DNA of 64,000 bases from the NCBI GenBank assembly GCA_000010565.1, contig AP009389.1, forward strand, positions 1,488,001 to 1,552,000, given 5' to 3'. The translations under genes were made by a program, and so were the position numbers. Source of the DNA: Pelotomaculum thermopropionicum SI (GTDB lineage: Bacteria; Bacillota; Desulfotomaculia; Desulfotomaculales; Pelotomaculaceae). Shown piece after piece: positions 17,769 to 26,553 of this stretch. The notes under the pieces are model-generated. The model made no database searches. It was not told where the DNA came from and saw only the letters and a program-made list of their open reading frames with translations. Position 1 is the stretch's first letter. Every line of letters starts with the position of its first letter.

Positions 17769-18905
17769 TTGTTTGAAGTGCATGCCCTTGACCGTATTAT
17801 TAAAGAAACGCTTGAGGTTATCGAACGGAGCAAGATTCAAATATACGGCATAGCAGAAAACTCGCGCGCTGAAATGCTAAGAATTACCGAAGAACTGGAT
17901 GAAATTAAAAATGAAGTAAACGAATTAATAAATTATGTGGACAGCCTTTCCATTGAAGAAAAAAAGGCCCGGATAAGGCTGGCGGAAGTCAGTAAAGATT
18001 TTCAGCAATATACCGAAAAGGATATTAAAGAGGCATATGACAAGGCCTATGCCCTGCAGGTGGAATTAATCAAGGCAAAAGAAAGAGAAAAGCTTTTGCG
18101 CTACCGGAGGGACCACCTGGAGATCAGCCTGCGCCGGCTCAAAAATACCGTTCAGCGGGCAGAAAAGCTGGTATCACAGGTAAGCATAGTTTTTAATTAC
18201 CTCAGCGGCGAACTGCAAGACCTCAACTCCAAAATAGGCGAACTTCAGCAAGCCCAGCAGATGGCCCTGAGCATCATTAAAGCCCAGGAAGAAGAGCGCA
18301 AGCGGGTTGCCAGGGAGATTCACGACGGCCCCGCCCAATCCATGGCCAACATTGTTATGAGGGCGGAATATTGTTTGAAACTTTTGGACATGAACCCGGC
18401 CAAGGTACGGGAGGAACTGCTGGCCCTCCAGGATCTCGTCCGCATGGGTTTGGCCGACGTAAGAAAAATAATTTTCGACCTAAGGCCGATGCTGCTGGAC
18501 GACCTGGGACTGGCGCCGGCCATCAAGCGCTACCTCGCCGACTACAAAGAACAATACGGCCTGCAGGTAGATTTTCTCTTCTTCGGTCAGCAGCAGCGCC
18601 TCGATAGTTCCATAGAGGTGGCCCTCTTCAGAGTCATTCAGGAAGCGGTAACCAATATCAGAAAGCACGCCCGGGCCAAAAATGCGCTGGTTAAAATGGA
18701 GATCCTGCAGAAAAAGGTTAACATTCACATTAAGGACGACGGCAAGGGGTTTGATCTGGACAGCGTTATGGCAGACAGAGAACGCGACGGCTATGGGTTG
18801 GTCGGCATGCGGGAAAGGGTTCAGCTCCTCCGGGGGGAAATTAATATAATCACCGCCCCTGGCCAGGGAACGTCGATCAGCATTTCGGTTCCACTGGACA
18901 AATAG
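17769..18905 (+). CDS. degS: DegS-like sensor histidine kinase
   Basis: Soluble two-component kinase, 378 residues. The N-terminal ~180 residues form a long coiled coil without membrane segments, as in Bacillus DegS. The HisKA_3 dimerisation/phosphorylation box is EEERKRVAREIHDGPAQSMAN with the phospho-His ~183. The HATPase domain has QEAVTNIRKHA and DDGKGFDL. TTG 17769 is chosen because GAGGGTG lies 6 bases upstream and the protein then starts where DegS does; an ATG at 17697 would lie at the transcript start. The partner regulator follows after 36 bases. In this setting it may control the pilus genes next door, but that is only inferred from position. Confidence 0.88.
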   Translation: MFEVHALDRIIKETLEVIERSKIQIYGIAENSRAEMLRITEELDEIKNEVNELINYVDSLSIEEKKARIRLAEVSKDFQQYTEKDIKEAYDKAYALQVELIKAKEREKLLRYRRDHLEISLRRLKNTVQRAEKLVSQVSIVFNYLSGELQDLNSKIGELQQAQQMALSIIKAQEEERKRVAREIHDGPAQSMANIVMRAEYCLKLLDMNPAKVREELLALQDLVRMGLADVRKIIFDLRPMLLDDLGLAPAIKRYLADYKEQYGLQVDFLFFGQQQRLDSSIEVALFRVIQEAVTNIRKHARAKNALVKMEILQKKVNIHIKDDGKGFDLDSVMADRERDGYGLVGMRERVQLLRGEINIITAPGQGTSISISVPLDK

Positions 18906-18941
18906 CCTGTATTAGTTTAACAAACCGGGGTGATCCTGCAT

Positions 18942-19595
18942 TTGAAAAAAATAAGAGTGCTAATAGCCGACGATCACGCCCTTGTACGCGAAGGGCTTTG
19001 TAAAATTTTATCAATGGAAAAATCGATTGAAGTCGTCGGGGAGGCAGAAAACGGCGAGCAGGCTATAAAGCTGGCCTTAAAAATAATACCGGACATAATC
19101 CTTATGGACATAAACATGCCTAAAACCAAGGGAATCGAAGCAACACGGATAATTAAAAGCCGGTTGCCCGAGGTCGGCATCATTGCCCTGACCATTCACG
19201 ATCAGGAAGAATACCTTTTCGAGCTGATCAAAGCAGGCATATCCGGATACGTTTTAAAAGACATCAGCCCCGACCTTTTAATCCAGACCATTTTAGGGGT
19301 AACGCGCGGGGAGTCCTTCATTCCTCCTTCCATGACGGCCAAAGTCTTTGCCGAATTTACCCGGCTGTCCACCATTTCCAGCCGCTACAGCCATCCTTTA
19401 GGACTGACCAGGCGGGAAGTCGACGTTCTGCGCCTGGTGGCCCAGGGAGACAGCAACCGCTCCATAGCGCAGAAGCTTTTTATCAGCGAAAAGACGGTCA
19501 AGAATCACCTGACCAGCATATTTCAAAAGCTTGGCGTTGACGACAGGACTCAGGCCGCCCTTCATGCGGTAAAGAACAAAATAATAGAGCTGTGA
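18942..19595 (+). CDS. degU: DegU-like response regulator (NarL/LuxR type)
   Basis: 217 residues. The receiver domain (1-~120) has acidic DD at VLIADDHALV, the phospho-acceptor Asp in ILMDINMP (~55) and Lys in YVLKDISP. A LuxR-type helix-turn-helix (~150-212) has GLTRREVDVLRLVAQGDSNR and KLFISEKTVKNHLTSIF. TTG 18942 follows GGGGTGATC at a good distance; the GTG 18930 inside that site is the alternative. It is paired with the DegS-like kinase and ends at a strong terminator. Confidence 0.9.
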   Translation: MKKIRVLIADDHALVREGLCKILSMEKSIEVVGEAENGEQAIKLALKIIPDIILMDINMPKTKGIEATRIIKSRLPEVGIIALTIHDQEEYLFELIKAGISGYVLKDISPDLLIQTILGVTRGESFIPPSMTAKVFAEFTRLSTISSRYSHPLGLTRREVDVLRLVAQGDSNRSIAQKLFISEKTVKNHLTSIFQKLGVDDRTQAALHAVKNKIIEL

Positions 19596-19598
19596 ATT

Positions 19599-19626
19599 CC
19601 CGCACCTGAATGCGGGCTTTTTTAAT
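19599..19626 (+). terminator. Intrinsic terminator of the degS/degU-like operon
   Basis: CCCGCA (19599-19604), loop CCTGAA, TGCGGG (19611-19616), followed by CTTTTTTTAATTTTT. Confidence 0.85.
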
Positions 19627-19973
19627 TTTTGCAGGCAACTAATTTATATAGGACTTTAGTCCCAGAAAATAAAAACGACTGCCGTCGCCCCAAAATGAGA
19701 CTGCGGAATCATGCTTTTTTTTGAGGCAAATGATAGGATTATTTTAACAAAAATTCAAAGAGGCGGCCCGAGAAATGCCAGCTTTCATTAAAGGTCTTCA
19801 TGCCGGCGGAGAGACCAACGGTAATGTCCTGGGAAACGCATTTAACTTCATAATACTGCAGGCACTGTTTATAATTGCAGGTTTGAAAACAGTGGGGGCC
19901 AGCCTTGCGGTTACTGGCCGGAAAGCAATGGTTTTTTAAAAAACTAACGGTATAAAAGAAAGGTGGTGTTAAA
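19627..19973 (+). other. Leader region upstream of the Flp pilin gene
   Basis: 347 bases without a confident gene. A 54-codon ORF (19775-19939, starting MPAFIKGLHAGGETNG and with a hydrophobic middle) is open on the plus strand. Its ribosome site is weak and I do not recognise it. The region must hold the promoter for the pilus operon, but I see no clear -35/-10 pair and no fold matching a c-di-GMP riboswitch. Confidence 0.35.
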
Positions 19974-20153
19974 ATGACCGGTTTAATTAAAAGGCTGCTC
20001 AGGGAAGAAAACGGCCAGGGAATGGCAGAATACGGCCTGATTCTGGCCCTGATAGCAGTGGTAGTGATAGCTGCCCTTACCACATTGGGAACCAACATTA
20101 AAACCAAGCTGGAAACAGTAGGAAATAAAATTGGGGAAAATCCAAATCCCTAG
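19974..20153 (+). CDS. flp: Flp-type pilin
   Basis: 59-residue class III pilin precursor. The short basic leader MTGLIKRLLREENGQG ends at a Gly cleavage site followed by MAEYGLILALIAVVV: the Glu/Tyr pair of Flp pilins and a hydrophobic helix. It is probably cleaved by the peptidase encoded next, then assembled by the Tad machinery. ATG 19974 has AAAGGTGG upstream. It is small enough to be missed by a length-filtered gene caller, but it is the founding gene of the locus. Confidence 0.93.
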   Translation: MTGLIKRLLREENGQGMAEYGLILALIAVVVIAALTTLGTNIKTKLETVGNKIGENPNP

Positions 20154-20183
20154 TAATAACTTGATTAAAACTGCTATAAGACC

Positions 20184-20213
20184 GATGTATAATTATAAGA
20201 TGTATAATTATAA
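20184..20213 (+). repeat. Tandem duplication of 15 bp
   Basis: GATGTATAATTATAA occurs twice head to tail (20184-20198 and 20199-20213) between flp and the peptidase gene. Each copy contains a TATAAT-like hexamer. Confidence 0.9.
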
Positions 20214-20225
20214 ATCGATCATAAT

Positions 20226-20250
20226 GCCCTACTTTCAGTACAAGTAGGGC
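20226..20250 (+). terminator. Hairpin between flp and the prepilin peptidase gene
   Basis: A perfect 9-bp stem GCCCTACTT/AAGTAGGGC (20226-20234, 20242-20250) with a 7-base loop and a weak tail (TAAATTCT). It probably attenuates read-through so that pilin mRNA exceeds assembly-gene mRNA. Confidence 0.55.
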
Positions 20251-20286
20251 TAAATTCTGGTATTCGAGGCCTGGAGAGAACGCTCT

Positions 20287-20799
20287 ATGCTGCTCGACAT
20301 TTTAACATTTATCGTTTTGGTGGTATGCACGCTTACCGACCTGTGCAATAAAAAGATATACAATTTTGTGCTTCTGCCCGCTCTTGTGATTGCACTTTTT
20401 ACCCACCTGGCCACAGGCGGACTGCCGCAGGGCTGGTGGTCGGTTAAGGGACTGCTTTTAGGAATTGCCCTCCTGTTTATCCCTTTTTCAGCGGGCGGAA
20501 TAGGCGCCGGCGATGTTAAGATGCTGGGCGTTATCGGCGCCTTAAAAGGACCGGAATTTGTTTTCAAAGCATTTCTGGCGGGAGCTGTGGCAGGCGGCAT
20601 CATTTCGGCAGCCCTGTTAATCAAAAACAAAAAAATGCTGGCTACCGTTCAGTTGCTTTTGTTAAACCTGTATTTTTTTCTAACCGGCGTACCGCGAATT
20701 AAATACCGTGCTGAAAGCCCGGACATCCCACAGGAAAATGTCATCCCTTACGGAGCCGCCATTGCCATAGGAACCCTGGCAGCTTATTTGGCGAGGTGA
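20287..20799 (+). CDS. tadV: Prepilin peptidase, A24 family (TadV/CpaA)
   Basis: Membrane aspartic protease that cleaves the Flp leader. It has 170 residues and about five hydrophobic segments. The first catalytic Asp is in CTLTDLCNKKIYN (~18) and the second in the GxGD motif GIGAGDVKM (~78). It lacks the N-methylation domain of type IVa peptidases, as expected for TadV. Its stop overlaps the next gene's GTG start. Confidence 0.92.
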   Translation: MLLDILTFIVLVVCTLTDLCNKKIYNFVLLPALVIALFTHLATGGLPQGWWSVKGLLLGIALLFIPFSAGGIGAGDVKMLGVIGALKGPEFVFKAFLAGAVAGGIISAALLIKNKKMLATVQLLLLNLYFFLTGVPRIKYRAESPDIPQENVIPYGAAIAIGTLAAYLAR

Positions 20800-21206
20800 T
20801 TTTTATCATTTCCCCAGGCAAATTAGTCAGAGAAAAACGCGGGCAGGCGCTGGTTGAACTGGCGCTGGTCCTGCCGCTTCTGCTCCTGCTTTTAATGGGC
20901 ATCATGGAGTCCGGCAGGATATTTCACTCTTACCTGCTGATTACAAACGCTTCAAGGGAAGGCGCCCGCGCCGGGGTAACAGGCGCAGGCGACGCGGAAA
21001 TACAGGAAAAAGTCAAAGATGCGGCGGAGCCAATTCATCTAAGCGATTCGCAAATTACAATTACTCCTGCCCAAAGTTACAGAACCAGGGGCGCTCCGTT
21101 AACCGTCCAGGTTAACTGCACGGTCGACCTGATAACCCCGGTACTGGATGCCGTTTTCCCCGATCCCTTTCCTTTAACCTCTTCAACCACAATGCGGGTG
21201 GAATGA
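20796..21206 (+). CDS. tadE: TadE-like pseudopilin
   Basis: 136 residues. A basic N-terminus precedes RGQALVELALVLPLLLLLLM, the TadE signature with a Glu in a long hydrophobic helix, followed by a small extracytoplasmic domain with NASREGARAGV. Members are processed by TadV and act as minor pilins. GTG start 20796 overlaps the previous stop. Confidence 0.9.
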   Translation: MIFIISPGKLVREKRGQALVELALVLPLLLLLLMGIMESGRIFHSYLLITNASREGARAGVTGAGDAEIQEKVKDAAEPIHLSDSQITITPAQSYRTRGAPLTVQVNCTVDLITPVLDAVFPDPFPLTSSTTMRVE

Positions 21207-21209
21207 TCA

Positions 21210-22148
21210 ATGCAGAAAATAAAACTCCTCAAAAATTTACTGGGTAACTTTTTAAATAATCAAAACGGGCTGGCAGCAGTCATGCTTTGTGCAGGAATGG
21301 CGGCATTGTTCGGATTTGCGGCGTTGGTGACCGATATTGGCCTGCTCGCGGCAAAAAGACAGCAGCTTATAAATACCATGGATGCGGCAGCCCTGGCAGG
21401 AGCGCAGGAACTGCCGGACAACCCCGCCCAGGCAGTTCAGGTAGCTCGCGACTATGCCGGGAAAAACGGCTTTGCTCCTGACAGCCTGAACATTTCCATT
21501 TCCGGTGACAATAGGACAATTTCCGTGGCCGGAAGGGAAGTGGTGAATACCATTTTTGCCAGGGTCCTGGGCATTTATTCAAAAACAGTATCGGCCGGCT
21601 CCAGCGCTTCGGTGCAGGGACTGACCTCCTGCCAGGGAGTGGCCCCCCTGACCATCAGCGATAAAGAACTGGAAGGCGATGTATTCTATACCCTTAAAAC
21701 ATTAAAATACGGCGACCCCTCCCTTGGGCCCGGCAATTTCGGGGCACTCTCCCTGGGCGGAAAAGGTGCGGATACTTACAGGAAAAACCTGATCGACGGT
21801 TACAGCGGCATTTTGCGGGTTGGTGAAACGGTTGAAACAAAACCGGGAAACATGTCCGGCCCCACCAGCGGCATCGACGAACGCATTGCCAGGTGTCGCG
21901 AAGGGTGCACCTTTAACCGCTTTACCCCCGGCTGCCCCAGGATCATCATCATTCCGGTTCACCGCTACGACCCAGACCTCCACGGCCGGGACGAAGTTAC
22001 CATTACGGGTTTTGCCGCTTTTTTCGTAGACCGCTCAAACAGCGCCAGGGACGAAATAGAAGGCTACTTCATCAAAACAGCAGGCGAAGGTGAAGCCGGG
22101 CCATCCCAGCCCGACTACGGACTAAGGGCGGTAAGGCTGACTTCTTAA
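21210..22148 (+). CDS. tadG: TadG-like pilus assembly protein
   Basis: 312 residues. The N-terminal Tad domain has NQNGLAAVMLCAGMAALFGF as its membrane helix and AKRQQLINTMDAAALAGAQEL, the conserved segment after it. The large C-terminal part (~130-312) is extracytoplasmic and carries Cys pairs (CREGC, GCP) that may form disulfides. It likely helps to anchor the pilus in the envelope. ATG start three bases after tadE. Confidence 0.85.
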   Translation: MQKIKLLKNLLGNFLNNQNGLAAVMLCAGMAALFGFAALVTDIGLLAAKRQQLINTMDAAALAGAQELPDNPAQAVQVARDYAGKNGFAPDSLNISISGDNRTISVAGREVVNTIFARVLGIYSKTVSAGSSASVQGLTSCQGVAPLTISDKELEGDVFYTLKTLKYGDPSLGPGNFGALSLGGKGADTYRKNLIDGYSGILRVGETVETKPGNMSGPTSGIDERIARCREGCTFNRFTPGCPRIIIIPVHRYDPDLHGRDEVTITGFAAFFVDRSNSARDEIEGYFIKTAGEGEAGPSQPDYGLRAVRLTS

Positions 22149-22155
22149 GGTTTTT

Positions 22156-22180
22156 CCGGCTGGGCCGGATTTATATATTT
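22156..22180 (+). terminator. Weak hairpin between tadG and cpaB
   Basis: CCGGC-TGG-GCCGG (22156-22168) followed by ATTTATATATTTTT. It may partly reduce downstream transcription. Confidence 0.4.
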
Positions 22181-22202
22181 TTCAACTCCGAGGTGGTAAA
22201 AG

Positions 22203-22931
22203 GTGAAAAACAGGTTGATCCTGATCCTTGCCGTAATTGTCGGACTGGCCGCTGCCGGGGGAACTTACGTGTATCTTGACAACCTCAAAAAAAGTTACGT
22301 TATAAGCGGCGATTTTACCAGAGTGGCAGTTGCCCGCCAGCGCATAACGGCCAGAACCAGGATTACCGCCCAGATGATCGAACTAAAGGATATTCCAGCA
22401 AAATATATTAACGAACTGGCCGCTGTGAGTCCCGAAGAAATCGTGGGTAAAATAGCCAAATCGGAAATACTGCCGGGAGAGCAAATCCTCAGGGACAGGC
22501 TGGCCCAGGGCAGCAGCGCGACCGACGGGCTTGCCTTCATGCTCCAGCCGGGAAAGCGGGCCGTTACCGTTGCGGTTAACGAAGTTTCCGGCCTCGCCGG
22601 CCTGATCAAGCCGGGCGACCGGGTTGACGTCGTGGGCACGTTCGACCTGCAGGGTGCGCCCGGCCAGGAAAAATCTAGCATTACGTCCATTTTGATTCAA
22701 GACGTGGATGTGCTGTCAACTGACCAGGCCACCATCCCGCTCCAGGAAAACGGCCAGAATGGGAAAAAGGAGGCTCCGGCCCGTACCGTTACCCTTTCGG
22801 TGACTCCCGAACAGGCTCAGCCACTGGTTTTATGTTCGGAAAAAGGCACCATCAGGCTTATTCTGCGCCCGGCAACCGACCACGAAATCCTGGCCATCCC
22901 ATCAATCAGAATGAATCAACTGGTTCGCTAA
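22203..22931 (+). CDS. cpaB: Flp pilus assembly protein CpaB/RcpC
   Basis: 242 residues with one N-terminal membrane helix (~4-24). A SAF domain (~40-105) has VAVARQRITARTRITAQMIE and GEQILRDRL. An RcpC/CpaB domain follows with RAVTVAVNEVSGLAGLIKPGDRVDV. SAF domains bind peptidoglycan-like sugars, so it may link the pilus to the wall. GTG start 22203 with GAGGTGG upstream. Confidence 0.9.
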   Translation: MKNRLILILAVIVGLAAAGGTYVYLDNLKKSYVISGDFTRVAVARQRITARTRITAQMIELKDIPAKYINELAAVSPEEIVGKIAKSEILPGEQILRDRLAQGSSATDGLAFMLQPGKRAVTVAVNEVSGLAGLIKPGDRVDVVGTFDLQGAPGQEKSSITSILIQDVDVLSTDQATIPLQENGQNGKKEAPARTVTLSVTPEQAQPLVLCSEKGTIRLILRPATDHEILAIPSIRMNQLVR

Positions 22932-22945
22932 AGGAGGTCTTTTTT

Positions 22946-24172
22946 ATGAGCCAGACCAGCGTGCTGGTGGTTGACGATATTGCAAATGTGCGCGAAGACA
23001 TAAAACGACTTCTCTACTTTGAAAAAGACATCACGGTCGTGGGAGAAGCGGATAACGGCGAAGAAGCCATCCGGCTGGCAGAAGAACTCAAGCCTGACGT
23101 TGTATTGATGGACATTAACCTGCCCGGCATGGACGGCATCAGGGCCTCTGAAGCAATTGCAACTAAAGTGCCCGATACTGCGGTAGTAATCATCTCCATT
23201 CAGGGAGAGCCGGAGTACCTTCGAAAGGCTATGGCAGCAGGCGCCCGGGATTACCTGGTAAAGCCCTTCAGCAGCAGCGATCTGGCCGAAACCATCCGCC
23301 GCGTCAACTACACGTGTAAACTGCGGGCAGCCCGCACAGCAGCACCGCCAGTTTCCGGCGCGCCGGCCGAATCAAATGCGCCGCCCAGAAAAATAATCCT
23401 GGTTTTTTCCAGCAAAGGAGGCGTGGGCAAAACTGTCCTCTCCTGCAACCTGGCCATAAGCCTTGCCCAGCAGTGTGGAAAAAAGGTTGCCCTGGTGGAC
23501 CTCAATTTGCAAGGCGGCGATGTAACGGTGATGCTGAATCTTTCCCCCCGGGGAACCATTGCCGAACTGGTGCAGGAAGAGGACTATCTGGAATATTCCC
23601 TGGTAAACAGCTATCTGGTCCCCCATATGTCCGGCCTGAAAGTCCTGCCTGCCCCCTTGCGCCCGGAACATGCCGATGTCGTAGCGGCGGCCCATGTAGA
23701 AGACATATTAACACTTCTAAAAAACAATTATGATTTTGTCGTCGTCGATACTTCACCTTTCTTTAACGACATTAACCTGAGCGCCCTGGAAAAAGCAGAT
23801 GACATTCTTCTAACTTTTACCAAAGACCTTCCTGCCATTAAACACGCAAAAACCGACCTGGACATTCTGGAATCCTTGAACCTAGCGGGAAAAGTGAAGC
23901 TGGTCCTGAATCAGACCGCGCAGGATTATGGGATTAAAATATCTGACATCGAAAAGAACTTTAAAATTTCTCTTGCTGCCGTTCTGCCTTACGATGAAAA
24001 AACGGTCCTGACTTCAGTCAACAAAGGGCACCCCTTTGTGCTGACCCAGCCCAACAGCAAGATTGCCCAGAGTATAAAGAATTTGGCCAGAGAACTGGCA
24101 CCGCTTCCAGCAAATTCGCCTGCTTCCGAAAACACCAGGAAATCTATTATCGGCCGGATTTTCAGTTTCTAA
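22946..24172 (+). CDS. cpaE: CpaE/TadZ: receiver domain fused to a ParA/MinD-type ATPase
   Basis: 408 residues. The N-terminal receiver (~1-120) keeps the acidic pocket VVDD, phospho-Asp in VLMDINLPG (~55) and the Lys in DYLVKPF, so it may truly be phosphorylated, unlike many atypical TadZ receivers. The ATPase (~145-390) has the deviant Walker A SSKGGVGKTVLS. TadZ proteins position the Tad apparatus. ATG 22946 follows AAAGGAGG; a frame extending back to 22832 overlaps cpaB and is not used. Confidence 0.92.
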   Translation: MSQTSVLVVDDIANVREDIKRLLYFEKDITVVGEADNGEEAIRLAEELKPDVVLMDINLPGMDGIRASEAIATKVPDTAVVIISIQGEPEYLRKAMAAGARDYLVKPFSSSDLAETIRRVNYTCKLRAARTAAPPVSGAPAESNAPPRKIILVFSSKGGVGKTVLSCNLAISLAQQCGKKVALVDLNLQGGDVTVMLNLSPRGTIAELVQEEDYLEYSLVNSYLVPHMSGLKVLPAPLRPEHADVVAAAHVEDILTLLKNNYDFVVVDTSPFFNDINLSALEKADDILLTFTKDLPAIKHAKTDLDILESLNLAGKVKLVLNQTAQDYGIKISDIEKNFKISLAAVLPYDEKTVLTSVNKGHPFVLTQPNSKIAQSIKNLARELAPLPANSPASENTRKSIIGRIFSF

Positions 24173-24187
24173 GAGAGGTGATTATAC

Positions 24188-25540
24188 ATGTCGCTGCTGG
24201 CCAGGCTGGAAAAACAAAAAACTTTAAAAACAGACAAAAACGAGCAGTTAAAACCTCAAGCTTTTACCAAAAAAGATCCTTATGAACAGCTTAAAACCGC
24301 CATTCACAAAAAAATCATCGACGAATTAAAAGATATGCCTCCGGATGAAGAAAGCAGCGCGCGGCTTGCTGAAAAAATAGAAAAAATGGTCCTTGATTTT
24401 CTTGATAATGAGGGTGAACAGATTTCCCGCCCGGACAGGCTGCGTATTGCCAAAGAAATAGTCGACGACGCCATAGCTTTCGGGCCAATCACCCCCCTGT
24501 TGAACGACCCGGACATAACCGAGGTAATGGTGAACGGCCCCGACAAGGTCTATATAGAGAAAAACGGGATAATCCAGTTGACCGATATCCGTTTTCGCAA
24601 CAACAGCCACGTCATGCATGTAATCGAAAAAATTGTTGCACCGCTCGGCCGGAGAATAGATGAAAGCATGCCGATGGTCGACGCGCGCCTGCCAGACGGT
24701 TCGAGGGTTAACGCCATCATCCCACCTCTTGCCTTAAACGGACCGACCGTAACCATTCGCAAATTTTTTAAAGATCCCCTTACCATAGACGATCTGATCC
24801 GCCTCGGCACACTGACCCCCCAGATTGCCATCTTTCTGGAATCTTGCGTCAAGGCCAGGCTGAACATTGTGGTGTCCGGAGGAACGGGCAGCGGCAAGAC
24901 AACCACCCTTAACATCCTTTCCTCATTCATTCCAGAAAACGAAAGAATCATTACCATTGAAGATGCCGCAGAACTCCAGCTAAGACAGGAGCACGTGATC
25001 ACCCTGGAAAGCCGCCCGCCAAATATCGAAGGAAAAGGGGCCATTACCATCCGGGACCTGGTACGCAACGCCCTGCGCATGCGCCCTGACCGGATCGTGG
25101 TGGGCGAAGTCCGCAGCGGAGAAGCTCTGGACATGCTCCAGGCAATGAACACCGGTCACGACGGTTCTCTAACCACGGGCCATGCCAACTCTCCCCGGGA
25201 CATGCTTTCCAGGCTGGAGACAATGGTCCTGATGGCAGGGATGGAGCTCCCGGTAAAAGCCATCCGGGAACAAATTTCATCTGCCATCGACCTCATCATC
25301 CACCAAAGCCGCCTGCGGGACGGCTCGAGGAAAATCACCCATATTACCGAGGTGCAGGGCATGGAAGGAGATATCATCGTTCTCCAGGACATCTACCTTT
25401 ACAAACAGGAGGGCATAGATGCCGACGGCAGGATCAGGGGCAGGTTTATCGCCACAGGAATAAGGCCTAAATTTCTCGGGCAGCTTGAGGCCCACGGGAT
25501 AACCCTGCCCTATGAACTGTTCGACCCGTCAATGTTATAA
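24188..25540 (+). CDS. tadA: Tad secretion ATPase (TadA/CpaF)
   Basis: Hexameric type II/IV secretion ATPase that powers Flp assembly. It has 450 residues. The N-terminal domain is ~1-140. Walker A is VSGGTGSGKTTTLN (~240), the Asp box is ITIEDAAELQL, Walker B is RMRPDRIVVGEVRSGEALDML, and the His box is GHDGSLTTGHANSP. All key residues are present. Spacing to neighbours is short (15 and 28 bases). Confidence 0.95.
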   Translation: MSLLARLEKQKTLKTDKNEQLKPQAFTKKDPYEQLKTAIHKKIIDELKDMPPDEESSARLAEKIEKMVLDFLDNEGEQISRPDRLRIAKEIVDDAIAFGPITPLLNDPDITEVMVNGPDKVYIEKNGIIQLTDIRFRNNSHVMHVIEKIVAPLGRRIDESMPMVDARLPDGSRVNAIIPPLALNGPTVTIRKFFKDPLTIDDLIRLGTLTPQIAIFLESCVKARLNIVVSGGTGSGKTTTLNILSSFIPENERIITIEDAAELQLRQEHVITLESRPPNIEGKGAITIRDLVRNALRMRPDRIVVGEVRSGEALDMLQAMNTGHDGSLTTGHANSPRDMLSRLETMVLMAGMELPVKAIREQISSAIDLIIHQSRLRDGSRKITHITEVQGMEGDIIVLQDIYLYKQEGIDADGRIRGRFIATGIRPKFLGQLEAHGITLPYELFDPSML

Positions 25541-25568
25541 CTAAACCCTAAACCGGGAGGTTATCCGT

Positions 25569-26540
25569 TTGAGCCCTTTAACCATAGCAGTATTAGTCTT
25601 TCTCAGCGTTCTTCTCTTCTCTCAGGGCCTTCAGCAGTTAATAGCCGGAGAAAAAGAAACGGTGGCCGTGCGAATGGAAAGGATCCTCGGCAACCGCATG
25701 TACAATGCGCTGGCCAGGGCCAGGAGCAAAGGTGGTAACGCCGGAACAGGGCGCAGGGTGTTGGAACTGGCCGGCAGGTTCTTTACCGCCCGGAAAATAA
25801 CAGACAGGGTTGACGCTCAACTGGCCAGGGCGGACATTCCCTTGAAGGGCGAAGAATTCCTCGGGCTGGTCATGATCCTTTCCATTGGTGGCGGACTCTT
25901 CATTTTTGCCGTCACCGGCAGTCCTGTAGCCGGGAGCATTGCTGCCGTCCTCGGAGTTTACCTGCCATGCTTCATCCTTCGCCTGGCCAAGACAAAAAGG
26001 CTCGTGAAATTCAACGGCCAGATTGGCGATGCCCTGATAATCATGGCAAATTCCCTGCGCTCCGGGTTCAGCTTCCTTCAGGCCATGGACATGGTGAGGA
26101 AAGAAATGCCCGGCCCGATTGCCAAAGAATTCGGCGCAGCGCTTCAGGAGATGAACTGGGGAACCCCCACCGAAGAAGCCTTGCTCAACATGGTCAGCCG
26201 GGTTAACAGTGAAGACCTCGAACTGGTGGTTACAGCCGTGCTGATTCAGCGCCAGGTTGGCGGCAACCTGGCCGAGGTGCTTGATAAAATAGCCTTTACC
26301 ATTAGAGAAAGGGTAAGAATCAAAAGGGAAATTAAAACTCTTACTGCCCAGGGCCGGATTTCGGGGCTGATTATCGGACTCCTTCCCATTTTTCTGTCAA
26401 TAGCAATATTTTTGCTGAACCACGCCTACATGAAGGTGCTTTTCACCAGCAAAGCCGGCCTGACAATGGTTTCCTGCGCGGTTTTATTCCAGGTTCTCGG
26501 ACTGGCCTTAATCAAAAAAATCATTAAGATACCGGTGTAG
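25569..26540 (+). CDS. tadB: Tad inner-membrane platform protein TadB
   Basis: 323 residues, type II secretion F (GspF) domain ~160-290 with FNGQIGDALIIMANSLRSGFSFLQA. Two N-proximal and two C-terminal hydrophobic segments are seen. It forms the membrane platform with TadC. TTG start 25569 has GGGAGG upstream; the product begins MSPLTIAVLVFLSVLLF. Confidence 0.9.
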   Translation: MSPLTIAVLVFLSVLLFSQGLQQLIAGEKETVAVRMERILGNRMYNALARARSKGGNAGTGRRVLELAGRFFTARKITDRVDAQLARADIPLKGEEFLGLVMILSIGGGLFIFAVTGSPVAGSIAAVLGVYLPCFILRLAKTKRLVKFNGQIGDALIIMANSLRSGFSFLQAMDMVRKEMPGPIAKEFGAALQEMNWGTPTEEALLNMVSRVNSEDLELVVTAVLIQRQVGGNLAEVLDKIAFTIRERVRIKREIKTLTAQGRISGLIIGLLPIFLSIAIFLLNHAYMKVLFTSKAGLTMVSCAVLFQVLGLALIKKIIKIPV

Positions 26541-26553
26541 GAGGCGTGCGTCT

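Noticed and set aside
19627-19973. Possible c-di-GMP riboswitch before the pilus genes
   Set aside because: I could not find the GEMM consensus blocks in order.
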